DNA from: Promethearchaeota archaeon
Lineage (GTDB): Archaea; Asgardarchaeota; Lokiarchaeia; Sigyniarchaeales; SOKP01
Direction of reading: 5' to 3'
NCBI GenBank assembly: GCA_019894975.1
Contig: JAGXNO010000033.1
Coordinates: 1-43,480, forward strand
Length of the DNA stretch: 43,480 bases
Position 1 is the stretch's first letter, and every line of letters starts with the position of its first letter. Of this stretch, positions 24,402 to 31,174 are shown one piece after another. The translations under genes were made by a program, and so were the position numbers. Below the pieces are notes generated by a model that searched no databases, was not told where the DNA came from, and saw only the letters and a list, made by a program, of their open reading frames with translations.

Positions 24402-25433
24402 ATGAGTTGTAATATGAAAGGAGTAATTTTTGAAGGAAAACACAAAGTTTCTCTTCGTGATGATCTAACAAAACCAGAAATGGAACAAGACGAAGTACTA
24501 ATTAATGTGAAGAAAGTTGGTATTTGCGGGACAGATGTCGGTTCTTACGAGAAAGGGGGACCCTATTTCCCTGACAAAATAATTGGTCATGAATTTTCAG
24601 GAGAAATTGTTGAAATTGGGAAAACAGTTAAGAAATTAAAGATCGGGAAAAGAGTAACTGTAAATCCTCAGAAGCCTTGTGGTGAATGTTATTATTGTTT
24701 CCATCATCAAGAAAATATGTGTAAATTGCAAAATTATGCATTAGGTACAACTGAAGATGGAGCTATGAGAAATTTCATTAATGTAAAAGCAGAAAGAGTA
24801 CATGTTTTGCCTGATAATGTATCCTATGAAAATGGAGCAATTGTTGAACCTCTATCTATTGCATTAAATGCTGTTATAGAATCAGGTTTTAAGATTGGTG
24901 AATATGCAACCGTTATGGGTGCAGGTCCAATTGGATTATTTGTGATTCAAATACTACGAGTTGCCGGAGCTAAAAAAATCTTTGTTTTAGAACCTGTTGA
25001 ATCAAAACAACAAAAAGCGCTTGAAATGGGAGCAGATAAAGCATCTGATCCAAAAAATTGGGCGAGAATAAGACGATCAACTGAGGGTTTAGGCCCTGAT
25101 CATATCTATGATTGTGTGGGACTTTCATCAACAATTAGTACTTCTCTCTCCCTCATTAAGAAAGGTGGTTGTATCACATTAATCGGTATGCACTCTAACT
25201 CCTTTGAAATTAATAATGCTTTACTTCTGACAACAAACAGTATAACACTAAAAGGTGTTTATGGCTATACTCAAGATATTTTTAAGACCGCAATTAACTT
25301 ACTAGAACAAGGTAAAATAGATGGGGGATCGATAATTTCAAGCCATATCGCAATCGAAGAGGTACCTCGAATGTTTGAAAAGTTGTCTAATCCTCCTCAT
25401 GATGAATTGAAGGTTATTGTAGATATTGAGTAA
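24402..25433 (+). CDS. Zinc-dependent medium-chain alcohol dehydrogenase (threonine/butanediol dehydrogenase-like)
   Basis: 343 residues. Catalytic zinc ligands are Cys42 (GICGTD), His63 with Glu64 (GHEFSG) and Glu149 (IVEP). The structural zinc has Cys93, Cys96, Cys99 and Cys107. The NAD(P) fold carries GAGPIG at 173-178. Closest relatives by pattern are L-threonine 3-dehydrogenase, sorbitol dehydrogenase and 2,3-butanediol dehydrogenase, all oxidising secondary alcohols. Position behind three acetolactate-synthase-like genes makes an acyloin or diol substrate attractive, but this is inference. ATG 24402 or ATG 24414 could start it; neither has a clear ribosome-binding site. Confidence 0.9.
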   Translation: MSCNMKGVIFEGKHKVSLRDDLTKPEMEQDEVLINVKKVGICGTDVGSYEKGGPYFPDKIIGHEFSGEIVEIGKTVKKLKIGKRVTVNPQKPCGECYYCFHHQENMCKLQNYALGTTEDGAMRNFINVKAERVHVLPDNVSYENGAIVEPLSIALNAVIESGFKIGEYATVMGAGPIGLFVIQILRVAGAKKIFVLEPVESKQQKALEMGADKASDPKNWARIRRSTEGLGPDHIYDCVGLSSTISTSLSLIKKGGCITLIGMHSNSFEINNALLLTTNSITLKGVYGYTQDIFKTAINLLEQGKIDGGSIISSHIAIEEVPRMFEKLSNPPHDELKVIVDIE

Positions 25434-25543
25434 AAGACAACTTATCCACTTTTTTATTAATTTTTTCATAAAAATATTTTAAGAATTTGAACTAATACTT
25501 ATTATAAATTCAATTTTATTATTTACCTTAGAGATATAAGATT

Positions 25544-26824
25544 ATGATAAATAAAAAAGGAGAAGTTCAATGTATTAATGATGAAATACTTGAAAAATTG
25601 AGTCTAAAACATCGGTATAATTTTCTAAACAACAATTTAATGAGTATTCTAAAACCTGAAGCTTTTAATTTTCTTAAAAAGACCCAAAAATTTTTTCTTC
25701 GGTTTGAAAAAAATAATAATATAACTCATAATGAAGATTTCTATGATTGGATTCCCGAAATAGGAAACGCAGGATTAGTTACCAGAGTAAGCAACTTTAA
25801 AGAAATAGGTTTAAATTATGAACCTCATGGGATGATAGCAGAATTTATGAGATGTCTTGCTACTGATTTTTTCGACCCTCAATTTGCTATGGGGGTTGGA
25901 GCCAATGTTCTATGTGTTAATCCTTTAATGTTTCATCATGGAGACGTCGATGAACGATTAAAAGCCCTTAAAGATTTGGTTACTGGACAAAAGATTGGAT
26001 GTATTTGCATTACAGAACCAGAAAGAGGTTCCGATGCTGTACATATGCAAACCACTTGTAAAGAGAATGAGGATGGTAGCTATATTTTGAATGGTGAAAA
26101 AATATACCAAACTAATGGTGTTAAAGCAGATTTAGCGATAGTATATGCTGTTGCAGAACAAAATAATGGGAATACAATGGCTCAATTGTTAGTAGATACA
26201 ACATGGGACGGTTGGAATGTAGAAAGATTAAATATTCCCTGGACGCCTCGAGTTTTCATAGGTAAAGAGACGTTTACTAATTTGAAAGTTCCAAAAGAGT
26301 ATATATTGGGCAAAGTCGGACGAGGAAGAGAGCACCTATTTGAAGGTTTAAATCTGGAAAGGTTAGGAATAGTTCTCCTTAACATTTCAGAAGCCTGGAA
26401 TGCAATTTCTCATGCAACAATATATGCGAACATGAGAAAACAATTTGATCAAGAAATATTAAAATATCAAGGAGTAGGCTTTCCTTTAGCAGATATGTGG
26501 GCTAAAACTATGAGTTTAACTTTAGCAGCATTGCACATTTGTCAAATTATAGATGAAAAAATGGAACAATTTGGGACTCTTCCCCAGAATTTTAATCTAG
26601 CTCTTGTTGCAACTGCTTCTCAATTGAAATCTCAGAGTGCTGAATTAACTGAACGTGTATGTTTTGGATGTGCTGATCTAATGGGTGGAGCAGGTTTGTG
26701 TGACAACACACTAATGAGTGATTTATTAGGAATTTCAAGAATTCATCGAGTTGGTGGAGGAACATCCCAAATACAAAAGTATATTATGAGTCTTGCCCTA
26801 CGGCAATTGTTTAAGATGCTTTAA
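25544..26824 (+). CDS. Acyl-CoA dehydrogenase family flavoprotein
   Basis: 426 residues with the full acyl-CoA dehydrogenase fold. It has an N-terminal helical domain, the middle strand domain with CITEPERGSDA (flavin and substrate contact, about 155-165), and a C-terminal helical bundle ending in GGGTSQIQK. At the medium-chain position the catalytic Glu is replaced by Gly (GGGTS), but Glu272 in LNLERL sits where isovaleryl-CoA and long-chain enzymes hold their base. It would desaturate an acyl-CoA, passing electrons to ETF; no ETF genes are in the window. It is followed 22 bases later by an enoyl-CoA isomerase/hydratase gene. Confidence 0.9.
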   Translation: MINKKGEVQCINDEILEKLSLKHRYNFLNNNLMSILKPEAFNFLKKTQKFFLRFEKNNNITHNEDFYDWIPEIGNAGLVTRVSNFKEIGLNYEPHGMIAEFMRCLATDFFDPQFAMGVGANVLCVNPLMFHHGDVDERLKALKDLVTGQKIGCICITEPERGSDAVHMQTTCKENEDGSYILNGEKIYQTNGVKADLAIVYAVAEQNNGNTMAQLLVDTTWDGWNVERLNIPWTPRVFIGKETFTNLKVPKEYILGKVGRGREHLFEGLNLERLGIVLLNISEAWNAISHATIYANMRKQFDQEILKYQGVGFPLADMWAKTMSLTLAALHICQIIDEKMEQFGTLPQNFNLALVATASQLKSQSAELTERVCFGCADLMGGAGLCDNTLMSDLLGISRIHRVGGGTSQIQKYIMSLALRQLFKML

Positions 26825-26846
26825 TTTATAATTGGGTGGAGTTTGT

Positions 26847-27668
26847 ATGAAAATTGAAGATTTAAGTGAAATTATATATGAAAAAGAAGAAAATGGAATA
26901 TGTACCATTACTCTTAATATTCCAAAGAGGAGAAATGCGTTATCCTTTGTTACATTTTTAGAACTTTGGACTGCGATTGACGATATGGAAAAAGATAAGA
27001 ATGCTAAGGTACTCATAATAACTGGTTGTAAGGAAGCTAACGCTTTTTCTTCGGGGGGTTATTTTAATATGAAATATGTTACATCTATTCCTCCAGAAAT
27101 TATGGAAGAAGTCGATCTAATGGATATCGCTCAGAAAAGATTATGTATGAAACTTTGGAATTTTAATAAACCTGTTATTGCTGCTATCAATGGATTAGCT
27201 GTTGGTGTGGGGATTACAATGCCTTTAGTTGGTGCTGATTTAATATATATATCAGAAGATGCATGGCTAGGGTTTTATTTCGTAAAACGCGCAGTGATAC
27301 CTGAATTTAGCTCTTCATTTGTACTTCCATTCTTAATAGGCTTTCACAAAGCAAAGGAAATAATCTTTTTTGGTGACAAAATCCCCGCTCATGAAGCAGA
27401 GCGGCTTGGATTAGTAAATAAGGTATTAGCTCCTGATGATTTAATGTCTTATGCAAGAGAACAAGCTTTCCGTTTAATTCCCCCCAAAGCTCCCTCCCTC
27501 TCTCTCAATCGAACGAAAAGAGTAATGCATGATTATTTCAAAGATGTTATATCAAAAACATTAGATTTAGAAAATGAAGCACTTAGAGCGTCGTTTGAAA
27601 CTAGTGATTTTAGAGCAGCCACAAAATCTCTTATTACCAAGAAAGAACCTGTATTTAAAGGGAAGTAA
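26847..27668 (+). CDS. Enoyl-CoA hydratase/isomerase (crotonase) family protein
   Basis: 273 residues. Crotonase marks are NIPKRRNALSF, the first oxyanion-hole segment FSSGG (about 68-72), the second in NGLAVGVG (about 115-122), and a catalytic Glu in VIPEFSSSFVLP (Glu153). Only that one of the two hydratase acids is obvious, and the PE-x-SSS context resembles delta3-delta2-enoyl-CoA isomerases, so isomerisation may be the main reaction. ATG 26847 is chosen because GGGTGG lies about eight bases upstream; TTG 26832 would precede that site. It pairs with the acyl-CoA dehydrogenase gene as a two-gene beta-oxidation-type unit. Confidence 0.88.
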   Translation: MKIEDLSEIIYEKEENGICTITLNIPKRRNALSFVTFLELWTAIDDMEKDKNAKVLIITGCKEANAFSSGGYFNMKYVTSIPPEIMEEVDLMDIAQKRLCMKLWNFNKPVIAAINGLAVGVGITMPLVGADLIYISEDAWLGFYFVKRAVIPEFSSSFVLPFLIGFHKAKEIIFFGDKIPAHEAERLGLVNKVLAPDDLMSYAREQAFRLIPPKAPSLSLNRTKRVMHDYFKDVISKTLDLENEALRASFETSDFRAATKSLITKKEPVFKGK

Positions 27669-27764
27669 TTCAAAAAATTATGAGGATTTCAACAAAATTC
27701 TTATTAACTATGTTTTATATTAATACTTTTATTTCAATTAATAATTTAGTTTAACTAATTTGAT

Positions 27765-29285
27765 ATGACGATCAAAAAATTTGGTTTTGATAGCGAGAAA
27801 TACTTAAAGGAGCAATCTAAGAGCATACTGAATCGAGCAGCTCAATTTGGGAATAAACTATACCTTGAGTTTGGTGGAAAGCTAATTTATGATTATCATG
27901 CTTCCAGAGTACTTCCGGGATTCGACCCAAACGTTAAGATGAAACTTTTAAAACGTCTTGAAGATAAAATTGAGGTTATAATTTGTATATGTTCGGGAGA
28001 TATCGAAAGAAGGAAGATACGGGCGGATTTTGGGATCACTTATGATACTGATGTAATGAAGCTGATCGACGATCTTCGTGAAGGGGGAATTAAAGTATGT
28101 GCTGTGGTGGTGACTCGTTATAATGGGCAACAGATAGTAAGGCAATTTATGAATAAACTTGAGCAACGAAATATAAAAGTATATACGCATCATTCTATTA
28201 AGGGTTATCCCACAAAAATTGATCTAATCGTCAGTGAAGAAGGATACGGCTCAAATCAGTATATAGAAACCTCAAAACCGATAATTATTGTTTCTGCTCC
28301 CGGTCCAGGCAGTGGGAAAATGGCAACTTGCCTTTCTCAATTGTATCATGAACATGTAAGGGGAATAAAAGCAGGGTATGCTAAATTTGAAACATTTCCT
28401 ATATGGAATTTGCCCTTAAAACATCCAGTAAATATGGCATATGAATCTGCAACAGCAGATATCGGGGATTATAATCAAGTAGATCCATTCCATCTTGAAA
28501 GTTATAATATAACAGCAGTCAATTATAATAGAGATGTGGAAATCTTTCCAGTAGTAAAAAAAATTATGTTAAGAATCATGGATGATAAAGTAGTATACAA
28601 ATCCCCGACAGATATGGGTGTAAATATGGCGGGTTATGCCATTTTTGATGATGATCTTATTCAAGAAGCAGCAAAACAAGAAATAATCCGAAGATTCTTT
28701 CGATATAGTGTTGAGTATGCCATGGGTGTTGCAGATAAGAACACTGTGCAAAGAGCAGAGTTACTCATGAAAGAGCTTAATCTCACTCCTATGGATCGGA
28801 AAGTAGTAATACATGCCCGTAAAGCTTCTGCAGACGCTCAAGAAAAAGGTAAGGGAAACGAAGGAGTATTTGCCGGAGCAGCATTACAATTGAAGAGTGG
28901 AAAAATTATCATAGGCAAAAACTCCCCACTTATGCATGCCGCATCTAGTTTAATCTTAAATGCTATTAAAGAATTAGCAGGAATCCCGGATAATATACAT
29001 CTACTATCTCCTAATATCCTAAGCTCTATAAGTAAATTAAAATCAGATGTATTCAACCATAAACGACTAAGCCTTAACCTCGAAGAAACCCTTATTGCGT
29101 TAAGTATCAGTGCGGATTTCAACCCTTCTGCTAATGTTGCTATGGAAAAACTTAAAGAGCTTAATGGCTGTGAAATGCATTCTACTCATATACCAACTCC
29201 CGGAGATGAAGCTGGTTTAAGAAGATTAGGGCTTAATATTACGTCCGATCCCGATTTTTCATCAAAAAGGTTATTTGTATCCTAA
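27765..29285 (+). CDS. DUF1846 family protein
   Basis: 506 residues, full length for the DUF1846 family. It opens with the family's GFDSEKYLKEQS and carries FGGKLIYDYHASRVLPGFDP, a P-loop-like SAPGPGSGKMATCLSQLYHE (about 177-196), and HPVNMAYESATADIGD. Structures of bacterial members exist but the biochemical role is not established; a nucleotide or phosphate-binding enzyme is suspected. It is the last plus-strand gene before the CTP synthase and is about 100 bases after the enoyl-CoA gene. No ribosome-binding site is obvious before ATG 27765. Confidence 0.85.
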   Translation: MTIKKFGFDSEKYLKEQSKSILNRAAQFGNKLYLEFGGKLIYDYHASRVLPGFDPNVKMKLLKRLEDKIEVIICICSGDIERRKIRADFGITYDTDVMKLIDDLREGGIKVCAVVVTRYNGQQIVRQFMNKLEQRNIKVYTHHSIKGYPTKIDLIVSEEGYGSNQYIETSKPIIIVSAPGPGSGKMATCLSQLYHEHVRGIKAGYAKFETFPIWNLPLKHPVNMAYESATADIGDYNQVDPFHLESYNITAVNYNRDVEIFPVVKKIMLRIMDDKVVYKSPTDMGVNMAGYAIFDDDLIQEAAKQEIIRRFFRYSVEYAMGVADKNTVQRAELLMKELNLTPMDRKVVIHARKASADAQEKGKGNEGVFAGAALQLKSGKIIIGKNSPLMHAASSLILNAIKELAGIPDNIHLLSPNILSSISKLKSDVFNHKRLSLNLEETLIALSISADFNPSANVAMEKLKELNGCEMHSTHIPTPGDEAGLRRLGLNITSDPDFSSKRLFVS

Positions 29286-29465
29286 CTTATTTTCAGTTTT
29301 AAGCACTATCGATAAAGGCTTATTACAGTTTTTCATTGAAATTTTTGATTATTTATTGCGATCTAATTTTTAAAGTAGCATTATAGAGATTGAAGTAGTG
29401 AATTAGAAATTCTTTTAATAATTGGGTTATTTCTATAATTTTATTGTAAAAGATTTCAAAAAATA

Positions 29466-29489
29466 ATGCTAAAAATGTCGAAATTATGA
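29466..29489 (+). other. Tiny upstream frame overlapping the pyrG start
   Basis: ATG 29466 opens a seven-codon frame (MLKMSKL) whose TGA overlaps the pyrG ATG as ATGA. Such overlap can couple translation. Short frames occur often by chance in AT-rich DNA, and no ribosome-binding site is evident. Confidence 0.2.
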
Positions 29490-31171
29490 ATGCTAATAGC
29501 AAATTCGTGTTCGTGACAGGAGGAGTAATGTCAGGAATAGGAAAAGGTGTAGTAACGGCAAGTATTGGTAAAGTACTTCAGTTTCGTGGCTTCAAAGTAT
29601 CAGTAGTTAAAATTGACCCATACTTAAATGTGGATCCAGGAACTTTAAATCCAATAGAGCATGGAGAATGCTTTATTACAGAAAATATATGGGAATTCAA
29701 ACCTGTTTATGAATCTGATGAACGAACATATCGAATCTCTGAAATTGATCAAGATTTTGGCACTTATTCTCGAATTTTGGGTATTGAGATGCATCCTTCT
29801 CATAATATTACATCAGGGCAAATATACCTTTCCACAATTCTTAGTGAAAGAAAGGGAAGATTTTTGGGAAAAACAGTCCAGATAATTCCACATGTTACTG
29901 ACATAATTAAAGATCGATTAATGGGAATAGCTGAAAAGGAAGATTTAGACATATTACTAATTGAATGTGGTGGAACTGTTGGAGATTTAGAATCAAGCAT
30001 CTTTTTAGAAGCATTTAGGCAAATCAAGTTAGAATCTCCTAAGCGAACGGCTTTTGTTCATGTAACCTTAGTCCCCTATTCTAGAGCAGTAGGTCAACAG
30101 AAGTCCAAACCCACTCAACATTCTGTTAAGATGCTGCAAAGTATTGGATTACAACCTGATATTATAATTGGAAGAAGTGAGAAGCCTTTGGATATGGATA
30201 TCAAACGCAAAATATCACTCTATTCAAATGTACCTGAAATTGCCGTAATTTCGAATCCTGACTTAGAAGTGGTTTATGAGTTACCCCTACTTTTTGAAGA
30301 GCAAGGATTAGGAGACCAAATTTGTGAGCTCATTGACCTTAAGGCCAAATTAGTATCTTATAGTGAAGTTACTAATTATTCAGAATGGGTAAAAATGGTA
30401 GATATGTTTAAAAATCCTAAAGATAAGATAAAAATTGCAATGCCAGGTAAATATTTTAATATCTCAGATTCCTATATTTCTATTAACGTTGCTTTAGAAG
30501 ACGCTGCTGCTCATCATGGATATAAAACCGAACTAAAAATGATTAATATAACAGAAGATACCGATATCCAAAAAGAATTAGATGATTGTGATGGAGTATT
30601 ACTCACACCTGGATTTGGAGAACGAGCAGTAGAGGGTATGATCAAATCTGCGGAATTAGCGATGGAAAAAAAAATACCCTTTCTCGGAATATGTTTTGGA
30701 GCCCAACTGTTTTTTATAGCATTTTGTAGAAAATACTTAGGTTTAAAAGAAGCTCACTCAACAGAGATCGCCCCTGATACACCCTATCCTGTGATTGATC
30801 TTTTAGATGCTCAGAAGAATGTTACTGAGAAAGGAGGTTCAATGCGTTTAGGAGCTCAAAAAATATTAGTAGAAAAGAATACAAAATTATTTGAAGCATA
30901 CAAGAAAACCGAAATTTTTGAAAGATTTCGACATCGATTCCATATTCAAGAACAATATATCACTAATGAAGCTAAAAACAAAGGTATGGTAATCTCTAGT
31001 AGGGATGAGAATGGAAGAATTGTAAATAGTATTGAACTCGATAGAGAGGATCATTGGATGGTTGGTGTACAATTTCATCCTGAATTTAAATCAAGACCAT
31101 ATAATCCTTCTCCAATGTATTTTGATTTCATAAAAGAGTGTATTAAATATAAAAAATCGAGGAAAAATTAA
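29486..31171 (+). CDS. pyrG: CTP synthase, divergent
   Basis: 561 residues: the amidoligase domain (1-285) and the class I glutamine amidotransferase domain (about 312-555). It makes CTP from UTP, ATP and glutamine. Seen: the P-loop VFVTGGVMSGIGKG, KIDPYLNVDPGT, the Mg-binding Glu160 in ECGGTVGDLES, nucleophile Cys403 in GICFGAQ, and His531/Glu533 in VQFHPEF. Odd points: the conserved DGAETDLDLG region is replaced by a segment about 14 residues longer (about 65-90, ending EIDQDFG), and the glutaminase oxyanion strand reads LLTPGFGE instead of VPGGFGE. The fold and active sites are otherwise kept. It is convergent with the next gene, three bases between stops. Confidence 0.9.
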   Translation: MNANSKFVFVTGGVMSGIGKGVVTASIGKVLQFRGFKVSVVKIDPYLNVDPGTLNPIEHGECFITENIWEFKPVYESDERTYRISEIDQDFGTYSRILGIEMHPSHNITSGQIYLSTILSERKGRFLGKTVQIIPHVTDIIKDRLMGIAEKEDLDILLIECGGTVGDLESSIFLEAFRQIKLESPKRTAFVHVTLVPYSRAVGQQKSKPTQHSVKMLQSIGLQPDIIIGRSEKPLDMDIKRKISLYSNVPEIAVISNPDLEVVYELPLLFEEQGLGDQICELIDLKAKLVSYSEVTNYSEWVKMVDMFKNPKDKIKIAMPGKYFNISDSYISINVALEDAAAHHGYKTELKMINITEDTDIQKELDDCDGVLLTPGFGERAVEGMIKSAELAMEKKIPFLGICFGAQLFFIAFCRKYLGLKEAHSTEIAPDTPYPVIDLLDAQKNVTEKGGSMRLGAQKILVEKNTKLFEAYKKTEIFERFRHRFHIQEQYITNEAKNKGMVISSRDENGRIVNSIELDREDHWMVGVQFHPEFKSRPYNPSPMYFDFIKECIKYKKSRKN

Positions 31172-31174
31172 GAT

